34,641 bases of DNA from JBOGED01 sp050743625 (GCA_050743625.1 JBOGED010000407.1:1-34641); one strand, 5' to 3'; positions 26,590 through 34,575 are shown, numbered from the stretch's first letter. The notes: generated by a model from the letters alone, not told the origin. Translations and numbers: made by a program.

Positions 26590-27708
26590 ATGCGCCGGAA
26601 CCGACGCCCTCCTGTAGTCCCGCTCGTGACGGGAGCGCTGCTCGTGCTTGCGGCGTTGCCCGCGTTCGCCGTGCCGGCACCGTCTCTCGGTGATGCGGCA
26701 CGCGTGGGGGACCGGGCGATCCGAGAAGCCCTCAGCGAGTACGCGAGCAAGGGCACCGTCAACGGGGTCCCCCTGCTCACGAGGGAGTTCAACGCGAACG
26801 CGGAAGTGTGCCCGCTTCCCTCCGAAGCCCATAGCGCCCCCGAGCCCGAGGCGAGCACCCCGACCGCTGAGGAGATCGCGCTGATCGAGGAGGGGCGACG
26901 CCTGTTCTTCAGCGAGACTGATTTCGGTCAGAAGCCGAGCCTCGGCTTGAACGAGAGCATCCTCGGCCAGAAGCTGTCGTGTGCCGACTGCCACGAGGGC
27001 CCCGCGTTCACCAACAACGAGACGCTCCTGGTCGGCCCGACCGAACATCGCCAGCTCGTCCCCCGCCAGACGCCACACCTGCTCCGGCAGGTCGACAACG
27101 GCCCGTTCGGGTGGGACGGGCGGTTCGAGTGCCTCCAAGCGGTCATGAAAGGGGCAATTACCTCCCCCTTGGAGATGAACGCCTCTCGGGCGCCTACCCA
27201 GGGGGAGCTGGATGCCCTCGCGGCGTTCGTCGAGACGCTCGACAGCCCGGATGCGGTGCCTGGTGTGGACTTTGACCCCGCGCGTGCCGCGCGCGGCGAG
27301 AAGCTGTTCAACGAGGAGCGTGGCCGCGATCCGTTCGGGCGCAGCTTCCCCGGTCAGCGGATCTCGTGTGCCACCTGCCATGCGGCGGAGGGCAACTTCA
27401 GCGACCAAGACTTCCACGTCGTGATGTTCCCGCTGTTCATCGCGCCCGACCTCGAGCCGATCGACCCGTCGCACAAGGAGAACGGCAAGGTCGTCGGGTT
27501 CAACACGCCGGTGTTGCGCGGCCTGCGGTTCACGGCCCCCTACTTCCACGACGGCCTGGCAGGCGACCCCACCGGCGAGGCCACCCCGCTGAACGCGCCG
27601 CCGGACATCGCGCTCCTGCAGGTCGTCCTCTTCTACAGCGAGCGCTTCGCGTTCCACTTCTCGCTGACGGAGCAGCTCGCGCTCGTCGAGTTCCTAAAGT
27701 CGTTGTGA
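26590..27708 (+). CDS. Secreted dihaem cytochrome c peroxidase / MauG family protein
   Basis: 372 residues. A Sec signal peptide (RRNRRPPVVPLVTGALLVLAAL) with a likely cut after AFA near residue 27 exports it. Two c-type haem sites are present: CADCH (131-135) and CATCH (260-264). The C-terminal segment NTPVLRGLRFTAPYFHDG is the conserved second-half motif of bacterial dihaem peroxidases and MauG relatives. Such proteins reduce hydrogen peroxide or oxidise protein or small-molecule substrates outside the membrane. The start is ATG 26590; an adjacent GTG at 26587 is also possible. The ribosome site would lie inside the preceding hairpin (AAGG), so expression may depend on that structure. The stop overlaps the next gene by GTGA. 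Confidence 0.93.
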   Translation: MRRNRRPPVVPLVTGALLVLAALPAFAVPAPSLGDAARVGDRAIREALSEYASKGTVNGVPLLTREFNANAEVCPLPSEAHSAPEPEASTPTAEEIALIEEGRRLFFSETDFGQKPSLGLNESILGQKLSCADCHEGPAFTNNETLLVGPTEHRQLVPRQTPHLLRQVDNGPFGWDGRFECLQAVMKGAITSPLEMNASRAPTQGELDALAAFVETLDSPDAVPGVDFDPARAARGEKLFNEERGRDPFGRSFPGQRISCATCHAAEGNFSDQDFHVVMFPLFIAPDLEPIDPSHKENGKVVGFNTPVLRGLRFTAPYFHDGLAGDPTGEATPLNAPPDIALLQVVLFYSERFAFHFSLTEQLALVEFLKSL

Positions 27709-28220
27709 CCCGCCAAGACCCCTCCCAAGAGCCGGGCCCGTGGATCCTCGGACTCGGCGCGCTGTTGCTCGGCGCGTTGGCGATCGGCGCGTTCCTGCTC
27801 CTGCAGTCGAAAACCTACCCGGAGGAGCGCGCCGGGGTTGCCGTGGCCGAGCCGGACGGCCTGGCCGCGCGTCTCCGACTGGCCCACCGGTACTTCGATG
27901 CCCGCGACCACCAGCGTGCGCTCGCGGAGTACCTCGCGATCCTCGACCAGGACCCCGCGAACGTCGAGGCGCTGTCCCATGCCGGGTGGATCGCGTTCGA
28001 GTCCGGCAACCTCGACATGGGGGAACGGCTCGTACGGCAGAGCCTCCGCCGGCAGCCTGATGGGCCAGAGGCCTTATGGTTCCTCGCGAACATCCGCCTC
28101 TATGGCCGCCAGGATCCGGAAACAGCCGTCCCGCCCCTGCGGGCGCTGCTCGCCCGCCAGGACCTCTCCCCCGGCTTTCGTGGAGACGTCGAGCGGCTGA
28201 TGACCGAGGCGCGCGAGTAG
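27705..28220 (+). CDS. Membrane-anchored TPR protein
   Basis: 171 residues. A short N-terminal tail is followed by a transmembrane helix (about 13-33, ILGLGALLLGALAIGAFLLL), then three TPR-like helix pairs (about 53-86, 87-120 and 121-154; clearest are RLAHRYFDARDHQRALAEYLAIL and ALSHAGWIAFESGNLDMGERLV). The domain faces outward if the N-terminus is inside. The GTG start overlaps the stop of the cytochrome gene (GTGA, 27705-27708), so the two are translationally coupled. TPR proteins of this shape act in cytochrome c assembly (CcmI/NrfG type), and a helper role for the dihaem protein is a reasonable inference, but no ccm gene is nearby. Confidence 0.88.
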   Translation: MTRQDPSQEPGPWILGLGALLLGALAIGAFLLLQSKTYPEERAGVAVAEPDGLAARLRLAHRYFDARDHQRALAEYLAILDQDPANVEALSHAGWIAFESGNLDMGERLVRQSLRRQPDGPEALWFLANIRLYGRQDPETAVPPLRALLARQDLSPGFRGDVERLMTEARE

Positions 28221-28232
28221 CCGCCCGCGAGC

Positions 28233-28246
28233 GATACTGGTCCCCA
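28233..28246 (+). promoter_or_regulatory. Candidate leaderless promoter of the small zinc-ribbon gene
   Basis: GATACT (28233-28238) lies 7 nt before ATG 28246 with no ribosome site. No -35 is visible. Confidence 0.4.
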
Positions 28247-28440
28247 TGCAGCAGCCAAAGCGTAATCAAGTCGTGTGCCCGGAATGCGGGAAGATCCGGC
28301 TCGAGACCCCACCCGGCACCACTATCCTGCCCACCATCGGGATGGCCCGGAAGGCCGCTGGCCTGGCCGGCGACTGCTCGTGCGGGCGCAAACCCCACGA
28401 GCGCCCCGGAGCGATGTTCGCGGACAACCCCGAGCGGTAG
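28246..28440 (+). CDS. Small zinc-ribbon-like protein, unknown function
   Basis: 64 residues. C11-PE-C14 and C44-S-C46 could form one zinc site of the ribbon type (VCPECGKIRLE ... GDCSCGRKPH). The segment between is short and Gly/Pro-rich. I do not recognise a family. It lies 25 bp after the TPR gene, possibly with its own leaderless promoter, and is followed 5 bp later by a perfect hairpin. A chance frame in GC-rich DNA is possible, but the cysteine spacing and neat placement favour a real gene. Confidence 0.6.
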   Translation: MQQPKRNQVVCPECGKIRLETPPGTTILPTIGMARKAAGLAGDCSCGRKPHERPGAMFADNPER

Positions 28441-28444
28441 TTAG

Positions 28445-28482
28445 GTGTAGCATTCCGGCGGTATTCCGCCGGAATGCTACAC
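28445..28482. terminator. Perfect 17-bp hairpin with TATT loop between convergent genes
   Basis: The left arm 28445-28461 (GTGTAGCATTCCGGCGG), loop TATT and exact right arm 28466-28482 sit between the plus-strand zinc-ribbon gene and the minus-strand lipoprotein gene. The right arm covers the lipoprotein stop codon. A two-way terminator is likely. No T-tract. Confidence 0.78.
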
Positions 28483-29262
28483 AAGAGAGAGGTCGAGGAC
28501 CCCGGCGCCGAGCTCGGCGGTCACCGTCATCGTGACGGGGCTCTCCCCGAACGCCTCGTTGACGTAGGCCCCGCCGTCGCGCTGGAACCCTCGCGCGTTC
28601 ACCACCCCCATGCCGGTGTCGACCTCGACCCGGACCCCGATACTCTGCGGCAGCGTGAGGCTGAGCTGGCCCGCCCCTCCCTCGATGGTCACGGCGACGT
28701 CGCGGCGCCAGTCGCCCGACAGGTCGATCTCGGTCTGACCGGCGCCCTTGGACACCTCGAGCGTGGTGAGGTCGAGGCCGCGGAGGTCGAGCTGGCTCCT
28801 GCCCGCGCCCATGTCGACGCGCAGGCGCAATCCGAGCTCCGGGCGCAGGCGTAACGTCCATTCGTTCCGCGCGTTGACCAGGGACCTGATCCTGTCGGTT
28901 TCGATTCTGTCGGTGTCGCCCTGGCGGATCTCTAGCCGACCCTCCGTTCCGTCGACCTGATAGTCCACCTCCGGTCTCCATTCGGGCTCACTGAAGACGA
29001 ACGTCGCGTCGAGCAGCTGGTCACCACTGGCCCCACCGGACACCTCGAGCTCACCCGCTCCCATCGCGACGGCCACTACGGCGGAGGAGGCGCCCATGCG
29101 CTCGACCACCCGCTGCTCGGTCTGGACTCCCGCGGCGGCTTGCACGTTCTCGCTCGCATCGCTGTTCACGGAGCCGGCGCCGTTCACGCCGTCCGAGCAC
29201 GCGGCGACCAGGCCGAGCAGGCTCGACAGCACGAGCGGGCCGAGCAGGCGTGGGTGCCTCAC
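28477..29262 (-). CDS. Lipoprotein with toast-rack (LiaF-like/DUF2154) beta-helical domain
   Basis: 261 residues from GTG 29262. The signal PRLLGPLVLSSLLGLVAAC is a lipoprotein type, with Cys22 as the lipidated residue. An Ser/Asn/Ala-rich linker follows. The rest is repeated short strands with Gly-rich turns (MGAGELEVSGGA, LRVDMGAGRSQLDLRG, VSKGAGQTEIDLSG, IEGGAGQLSLTLP, ELGAGVLDLSLV), the pattern of toast-rack and LiaF C-terminal domains found in cell-envelope stress proteins. It probably sits on the outer face of the membrane; ligand unknown. The start overlaps the stop of the HIT gene by GTGA (29259-29262). The frame is open further upstream, but the lipobox fixes this start. Confidence 0.88.
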   Translation of the reverse strand: MRHPRLLGPLVLSSLLGLVAACSDGVNGAGSVNSDASENVQAAAGVQTEQRVVERMGASSAVVAVAMGAGELEVSGGASGDQLLDATFVFSEPEWRPEVDYQVDGTEGRLEIRQGDTDRIETDRIRSLVNARNEWTLRLRPELGLRLRVDMGAGRSQLDLRGLDLTTLEVSKGAGQTEIDLSGDWRRDVAVTIEGGAGQLSLTLPQSIGVRVEVDTGMGVVNARGFQRDGGAYVNEAFGESPVTMTVTAELGAGVLDLSLV

Positions 29263-29618
29263 CCTGCGTCGTCGATCTGGCCCAGTTGCCGGCCGCCGAT
29301 CACGTGAAGGTGGAGATGGAGAATGGCCTGACCGCCTCTGCGCCCAACATTTGTGGCGATGCGGTAGCCATCGGCGATCTGATAATCCTCGGCAACGTGT
29401 TGGGCGAGACGGAAACAACGGACGAGGAGATCGGCGTGCCCGTTGCTCAGGTCGAGCCCGTGCGCCGAGTCGATGTGCTCGACGGGTAATACCAGGATGT
29501 GGACTGGCGCGTGGGGGAACTTGTCCTTGATCGCGATGATCCCCTCATCGGACCCCACCTGCTCAGAGGGAACCTCTCCGGCGGCGATCCGGCAGAACAG
29601 ACAGCTGTCCATACGCAT
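29259..29618 (-). CDS. HIT family (Hint-like) nucleotide hydrolase
   Basis: 119 residues, the normal size of a Hint protein. SCLFCRIAAGEVPSE (5-19) carries the zinc cysteines C6 and C9, HILVLPVEHI (40-49) forms the nucleotide pocket, and NVGRRGGQ precedes H101-L-H103-L-H105, with His103 as nucleophile. Hint proteins hydrolyse adenosine phosphoramidates and aminoacyl-AMP in the cytoplasm. GGAGG lies 9-10 nt before the ATG. It is 24 bp downstream of the degenerate acyl-CoA-synthetase-like gene and coupled to the lipoprotein gene by GTGA. It is clearly shorter and more canonical than the HIT protein of the NRPS operon. Confidence 0.95.
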   Translation of the reverse strand: MRMDSCLFCRIAAGEVPSEQVGSDEGIIAIKDKFPHAPVHILVLPVEHIDSAHGLDLSNGHADLLVRCFRLAQHVAEDYQIADGYRIATNVGRRGGQAILHLHLHVIGGRQLGQIDDAG

Positions 29619-29642
29619 TGAGGTGCCCCTCCGGTTGGTTCG

Positions 29643-31508
29643 TCACATCGTCCGCGGAGTGGCCGCCATCACCGTCGCGATCGCGATGTGGATCTCAGCG
29701 GCGGACAGGAGAAAGAATGGCCCACTGGCGCGGGCGCAGAGCCTGTGCAGCGCTTGGCGAAGCACGTCGTGGTCAAACGCGGACGGCAGGACCTCGCAGA
29801 AGGCGAAGGCGCGCGGAGTGGCGAGGCCGCCGAGCGTGTCGTGGACGTGGGTGCGCAGCTCGGCGGCGATCTTGCTGTCCGCCACGATGCCTGGCTGGAG
29901 CACGACGCAACCCACGACGGCGCGGCTGTTCCGACGGTCTGGCTGATCTATGGCCACGGCTCGGCGGACGAAGGGATGATCCTCGAGTACCTCGACGATC
30001 TCGGTGGCGGATACGAGCTGACCCGCGATGCTGATCAGTGGATCTTTGCGGCCTTCAATGGTGATGAGATGGTCCTCAAGGCTGCGGTAGGCGGTGTCGC
30101 CCGTGCGGAACAGCAACGCGTCGCCCCTCTCCAAGTCGAACTCGAACTTGCCTTGCCCGAGGTGATTCCCCAAGGTCAAGCCAGGCCAAGGATTGGTAAG
30201 CACCAACTCGCCTCTTTCCCCCTCGGGGGCGATCCGATCGCGCGCGTCGTAGATCTCGAGGCCTGGGTCCGGCATCCCCGGCCCGTCTTCGAACCAGGGC
30301 CGCACGCGCGCGGCGCTGCCCAGCTCGGTTAACCCCCAGACGTTCGCGACCGTCGCCTGGCCATGACCCAGCTCCTTGCGCAGCCACGCGATGGTCTCGG
30401 TGTCGATCCGCTCGCCAGCCGTCGCGATGCGCTTGAGTGAACTCACCCGGGCGTCGGGCGGGCTGTCGGCCCAGCTCCGGAGGGTGCGCACGATCGCTGG
30501 TGTCGTGAGCAGCGCGTTTACTTGGTAGCGCTCGATGATGTCCCACGCGCGGCCGTGGTTCGGACGGTCCAGCGTCCCCTCGTACATGACGGCCGTCGCG
30601 CCGCACGCGAGCGGACCGAAGATCCCATGGGCCTGCCCGACCACCCAACTGAGCTCTACCGCGCACCACAGGATGTCCTCGGGTCGTGAGGCGAATCCAT
30701 ACGGGTGCACCGTCTTCGCGACCAGCAGCAGTCCCGCGCTGCGGTGCACGATGCCGGTTGGCCGGCCGCGCCGGCTCGCGATGTACATGATCGCGAGGGG
30801 ATGGTCGGCCTCGACGGACTCAGGGACGCCAAGGTCGTCATCCTCAGGTGCGGCGTTGGGGTCCGATTCGTCGAACGGCGCGATGAGGTCGTGGTACCAA
30901 TGATCGCCCTCGAACTCGGTGATGCTGACGTCCGCGCGCCGTACGACGATCGTGTGCTCGACGCTGGCCACGGCGGGCAGGGCGTCGTCGCATCGACGCT
31001 TCAAGTACAGGACGTTCCCGCGCCGCCAGGCGCCGTCCTGCGTGATGAGGATCTTCGGCTCGAGGTCCACCAGCCGGTCGGCGAGCGCGTCAGCGGGCAA
31101 GACCGCGGGCAACGAGGCATAGATGGCTCCGATGCGAGCGCATGCGAGCATCGCGACGACGGCCTCGGGCAGCCAGCCCATGTACAACGCGACCCGATCG
31201 CCGCTCGATAGGCCCAGACCGCGCAGCGCTCGGGTCAGCGTGATGACCTCGGCGTGGAGCTCGCCGTAGGTGATCGTCCGGCGGTCGCCCGGCTCGCCCT
31301 CCCAGAGGATCGCCGGAACGGCGGACCGCTCGGGGAGATGCCGGTCGAGGCAGTTCACCGAGACGTTCAGCCGGCCGCCCAGAAACCAACGCCCCGCCGG
31401 AGTAGACGGCTCGAACGCGGTGTCGAACGGATGCGTCCATTGGAGCTCGCGTGCGCGCTCCGCCCACTCGTATACCGCTTTCTGTGCCTCGTCACCAATG
31501 TCATACAT
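29643..31508 (-). CDS. Acetyl-CoA synthetase-like protein with degenerate active site
   Basis: 621 residues with the Acs fold throughout: RWFLGGRLNVSVNCLDRHL, ILWEGEPGDRRTITYGEL, DILWCAVELSWVVGQAHGIFG, GPLACGATAVMYEG, VWGLTELGS, FRTGDTAY and EGRKDPLISIAGQLVSATEI. Key parts are lost. The phosphate-binding loop, TSGSTGKPKG in active enzymes, reads IASRRGRPTG (243-252). The C-terminal catalytic Lys of KTRSGKIMRR is Asp581 in SAFDHDVLRQ, and the segment after it is unrelated. It is therefore unlikely to make acyl-adenylates, yet the frame is intact over 1.8 kb, so it is under selection or only recently inactivated. The start overlaps the IclR stop by 8 bp. A sensor, a binding protein or a partner of the downstream HIT protein are possible roles; none is shown. 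Confidence 0.88.
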   Translation of the reverse strand: MYDIGDEAQKAVYEWAERARELQWTHPFDTAFEPSTPAGRWFLGGRLNVSVNCLDRHLPERSAVPAILWEGEPGDRRTITYGELHAEVITLTRALRGLGLSSGDRVALYMGWLPEAVVAMLACARIGAIYASLPAVLPADALADRLVDLEPKILITQDGAWRRGNVLYLKRRCDDALPAVASVEHTIVVRRADVSITEFEGDHWYHDLIAPFDESDPNAAPEDDDLGVPESVEADHPLAIMYIASRRGRPTGIVHRSAGLLLVAKTVHPYGFASRPEDILWCAVELSWVVGQAHGIFGPLACGATAVMYEGTLDRPNHGRAWDIIERYQVNALLTTPAIVRTLRSWADSPPDARVSSLKRIATAGERIDTETIAWLRKELGHGQATVANVWGLTELGSAARVRPWFEDGPGMPDPGLEIYDARDRIAPEGERGELVLTNPWPGLTLGNHLGQGKFEFDLERGDALLFRTGDTAYRSLEDHLITIEGRKDPLISIAGQLVSATEIVEVLEDHPFVRRAVAIDQPDRRNSRAVVGCVVLQPGIVADSKIAAELRTHVHDTLGGLATPRAFAFCEVLPSAFDHDVLRQALHRLCARASGPFFLLSAAEIHIAIATVMAATPRTM

Positions 31509-32280
31509 TGCCCATAGCCTGCCTTACCGCGTTGGCGGCACGTAACAGCTGTCTGGTCACGCGTTGGGTAAGCGCATCATCCATCACTGCGTCCGAGTTG
31601 ACCATGGCTGAGAGCGAGGCGCGTACCTCGTTGTGCTGGTCGACTACGGGAACCGCGAACTCCGTGAGGTCCGGAAGCTGCGGGTCGGGCAGCTCGAGAT
31701 GATCGGCGGCGCTCCACTCCGCGCGGTCTTGATCCGTAAAATCCTGTGGACACATGCCCTGAGGCGCGATGCCCGCCGACACGGCGACCTCGATTGCCTC
31801 GTCCCACGCGGCAGTCGTCGAGCGCGCGAGCAGGATTCGACCAGCCGCGGTCTCGAAGGCCGAATGCACACGGTGTGAGGTCCGGTACACCCCACCGACG
31901 TCGTCGCCGTCAATCCTGTCGACATAGACGACCGAGCCGCGCACCAGGAGCGCGACGAGGACGGTTGCCTTCGTCGCGTTTCGCAGCTCGACGAGGTAGG
32001 GCGCCAGCGTGCTGACGACGGGATGCCGTCCCAGATATCGCTCGGACAAGCGCACGAGCTCGGGCCCCAAGCTGTAGCGCGAGGACTGGGGATGCTGCTC
32101 GACGAGACCGGCGTTCGCCATGGACTTCAAGAGGCGATGGACGGTGGGCAGGGACATGCCCGACTGCTTCGCCAGCTCTGTGAGCTGCTGGAAGGCGGGA
32201 CCCGCGCTGAGCAACTGAAGGAGCACGGTGGCGTTGCGCACCGTGCCCAAAGTCCCTCGGTCTGGAGAGGGTTTGCTCAT
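31501..32280 (-). CDS. IclR family transcriptional regulator
   Basis: 259 residues. The winged helix-turn-helix (about 12-75: GTVRNATVLLQLL, LTELAKQSGMSLPTVHRLLKSMANAGLVEQ, RYSLGPELVRL) is followed by the IclR effector domain with LRNATKATVLVALLVRGSVVYVDRI, HSAFETAAGRILLA and the later FAVPVVDQHNEVRASLSAMV. IclR regulators bind small acids or aromatic metabolites and act as repressors or activators, often on neighbours and themselves. The gene is first in the operon with the Acs-like, HIT and lipoprotein genes and divergent from the copper oxidase gene, so it may control both directions. AAGAGG precedes the ATG closely. Confidence 0.95.
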   Translation of the reverse strand: MSKPSPDRGTLGTVRNATVLLQLLSAGPAFQQLTELAKQSGMSLPTVHRLLKSMANAGLVEQHPQSSRYSLGPELVRLSERYLGRHPVVSTLAPYLVELRNATKATVLVALLVRGSVVYVDRIDGDDVGGVYRTSHRVHSAFETAAGRILLARSTTAAWDEAIEVAVSAGIAPQGMCPQDFTDQDRAEWSAADHLELPDPQLPDLTEFAVPVVDQHNEVRASLSAMVNSDAVMDDALTQRVTRQLLRAANAVRQAMGNV

Positions 32281-32377
32281 CTACCTCTTACGCGCGTCCC
32301 TCGTCTGGGGGAACACCATACGGCTCGCTCGCTGGAGAGCGTACCCCCTCACGTCAATTGCTTTCCATCCTTTGGCG

Positions 32378-32415
32378 GGCTAGCCTCCCGCGGACTAGGC
32401 CCTAAGGACTAGTCC
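32378..32415. promoter_or_regulatory. Three CTAG-centred palindromes upstream of the copper oxidase gene
   Basis: GGCTAGCC (32378-32385), GGACTAGGCC (32392-32401) and GGACTAGTCC (32406-32415) have centres 15 and 14 bp apart in the 171-bp gap between the IclR gene and the oxidase gene. They look like a repeated operator, possibly for IclR or a metal-responsive repressor. The oxidase start has a strong ribosome site (GGAGGTGAG) about 6 nt before ATG 32452. Confidence 0.5.
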
Positions 32416-32451
32416 CCCCCGTGGCAGACGGGCGGGGACGGAGGTGAGCGC

Positions 32452-34575
32452 ATGTCAACCCTGAAGAATCGTAGGGCCGGCATCACGATGATGCTGGTCC
32501 TGCCGCTCTTGTTCGGGGCGTCCGCTCTCGCGCCGGTAGCGGCGCAGGACGGCGAGCCCGCGTCGATTGGTCAGTTCACGGCTCCATTCGAGGAGGGTGG
32601 CGCCTCGACGCCGCGTTGCGTCCGCGACGCTGACGACCGGATCGTCTGCAAGCCGGCCACCACGAGCGTGGTGCAACTGGTCGACGGCCGGATTCTCTAC
32701 TTCAACGCTCTCGAGGCCACGGAGAACATCGGGTTCTTCGCCGCGAACGAGGGTAGCCCCAGCGTGCGCGACTCCCAATCACGGATCATGGACCTGCGCG
32801 GCGATGCTCCGACCTGGACCATCCCCGCCCACCAGACCGGTGACGGCGCGAACTCCGCGATTCCAGAGGGCGAGGGTGGGATGAGCGACCCGTTCGGGGT
32901 CGCCGGCGTGCCCGGGCACGCCGGCGAGGGCTTGACCGGAAGCCTCCTCGCGCCACTGGTCGGGGAGCAGCAGACTTCCTCACCGCCCGACGACCCTCAA
33001 GACAACGACGGCGACCTGTTCTGCTCGTACTTCGCCATGCTCGCTGACGGCACCCCTATCGCCATCGGCGGCACCGACTTCTACAACGAGCCATCACTCT
33101 CCGGGTCCAGCGACGAGAAGACCGATGTCGGCCTCCTCGAGCTTGAGGGCCTCTCCAGCACCCGAGCGTTCGACACCGCCTCCAACACCTGGGTTCGCAA
33201 GGCCGACATGAAGTACGGCCGCTGGTACCCGTCGACCGTCGCGTTGCCGGACGGTGACCTGACCGTATTCAGCGGTGCCACCAAGCTCATCAAGAACACG
33301 CAAGGCAGCCAGGTTCGCAGGACCGAGACCTACGATGTCGAGAGCGACACCTGGAGCGAGAACTACGTCGGTCCGGAGTCCGAGAACAGCCTCCCGCTGA
33401 TGCCGCGACTGCACCTGATGCCGGACAGCAAGATCCACTACTTCGGCAACGGCCAGATGTGGGGTCCCTTTGGCCAGGCCATCGACGAGGTGACCTACGG
33501 CCTGCTGCAGTCCTGGGACCAGAGCGCGAAGACGTGGAAGATGAACGGTCTCGCGTCTCTTGGCGCGCGCAGTGGCGCAGCCGAGACGATGCTCCCGCTC
33601 GTCCCCCCCTACGACAAGGCCTCGGTCCTGATGGCCGGTGGCACGCTTGGCCCGCCCCCTGGCGGCACGGTGGCGACCCCGCTGAGCGAGATCTACACCG
33701 TCGACTCCGAGGGCACCATCTCGCATGAGCGCACCGAGGGCCTGAACCACGCCCGCTGGTTCTCCCAGGCGGTCAACCTGCCCGACGGAAACGTGATGGT
33801 GTTCAGCGGCGGCGACGTCGACGCGGTCGTCGCTCCGGGCCTTGAGGCCCAGGTCCCGCAAGCGGAGATGTTCAACGCCGCGACGAGGCAGTGGACCCCA
33901 ATGGCGACCGCGAGCCGTGGCCGCAGCTACCACAACTCGGCGATCCTCTTGGCCGACGGCCGGGTCCTCGTGGGCGGCAACGCGCCGATCCCCACGCTGT
34001 ACACCCAGCACCGTGACGTTCGTGGCAACAACGACAAGGACTCGAGCAACGAGATCTACAGCCCGCCGTATCTGTTCCGTGGCGAGCGTCCCCTGATCTC
34101 CGAGGCTCCGGCCGGCGTTGCCTATGGCCAGCCGTTCGACGTCACCGTCTCCTCGCCCAGCGAGATCGAGTCCGTGATGCTGATCCGCGTCCCGGCGACC
34201 ACTCACGCGCTCCAGAACGACCAACGCGCCATCTTCTTGGACTTCGTCCAAGACGGTGACATGCTGACTGTCCAAGGACCGCCATCCGGCGTGATCGCCC
34301 CGACAGGCCAGTACTACCTGTTCGTGAACCGGGCCACGCAGGAGGGTCCCGTTCCCTCGGTCGCGATGATCACCAAGGTCAGCGAGACCGCTGACAGCTC
34401 ACCGGCCATCGCACCCCTGCCCGACTCGACGGTTGCCGCCTCGAACGGCTCCGCCACTCCCGAGGAGGACACCACCCTCCGCCTCCCTGGCGACCAGTTC
34501 TGCGCCGGCTGCCCCGAAGGCCAGAGCAGCGACTCATTCGTCGACATGCTCGGGAATGCGGTGCCTGCGCGTTGA
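32452..34575 (+). CDS. Secreted copper radical oxidase, galactose oxidase / GlxA family
   Basis: 707 residues. A signal peptide (TMMLVLPLLFGASALAPVAA, cut near 31) exports it. The body is a Kelch-type propeller followed by a DUF1929-like C-terminal domain (EIYSPPYLFRGERPLISEAP onward). All copper-radical residues can be placed: Cys191 in LFCSYFAMLADG and Tyr259 in GRWYPSTVALPDG would form the thioether cofactor, Tyr493-His494 in RSYHNSAILLADG, and His585 in PATTHALQNDQR. These correspond to Cys228, Tyr272, Tyr495, His496 and His581 of galactose oxidase. The family oxidises primary alcohols or aldehydes and releases hydrogen peroxide; GlxA of Streptomyces works with CslA in glycan deposition at hyphal tips. 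No cslA is in the window. The tail has CAGC and ends without an anchor. The 66 bp after the stop hold no recognised feature. Confidence 0.93.
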   Translation: MSTLKNRRAGITMMLVLPLLFGASALAPVAAQDGEPASIGQFTAPFEEGGASTPRCVRDADDRIVCKPATTSVVQLVDGRILYFNALEATENIGFFAANEGSPSVRDSQSRIMDLRGDAPTWTIPAHQTGDGANSAIPEGEGGMSDPFGVAGVPGHAGEGLTGSLLAPLVGEQQTSSPPDDPQDNDGDLFCSYFAMLADGTPIAIGGTDFYNEPSLSGSSDEKTDVGLLELEGLSSTRAFDTASNTWVRKADMKYGRWYPSTVALPDGDLTVFSGATKLIKNTQGSQVRRTETYDVESDTWSENYVGPESENSLPLMPRLHLMPDSKIHYFGNGQMWGPFGQAIDEVTYGLLQSWDQSAKTWKMNGLASLGARSGAAETMLPLVPPYDKASVLMAGGTLGPPPGGTVATPLSEIYTVDSEGTISHERTEGLNHARWFSQAVNLPDGNVMVFSGGDVDAVVAPGLEAQVPQAEMFNAATRQWTPMATASRGRSYHNSAILLADGRVLVGGNAPIPTLYTQHRDVRGNNDKDSSNEIYSPPYLFRGERPLISEAPAGVAYGQPFDVTVSSPSEIESVMLIRVPATTHALQNDQRAIFLDFVQDGDMLTVQGPPSGVIAPTGQYYLFVNRATQEGPVPSVAMITKVSETADSSPAIAPLPDSTVAASNGSATPEEDTTLRLPGDQFCAGCPEGQSSDSFVDMLGNAVPAR

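Noticed and set aside
26515..27657. 380-residue minus-strand frame antisense to the dihaem cytochrome
   Set aside because: It begins within coding DNA of the cytochrome operon, runs through the long hairpin and has Arg/Glu/Gln-rich mirror composition.
33094..34275. 393-residue minus-strand frame antisense to the copper oxidase
   Set aside because: Mirror frame of a secure gene; no domain, signal peptide or ribosome site.
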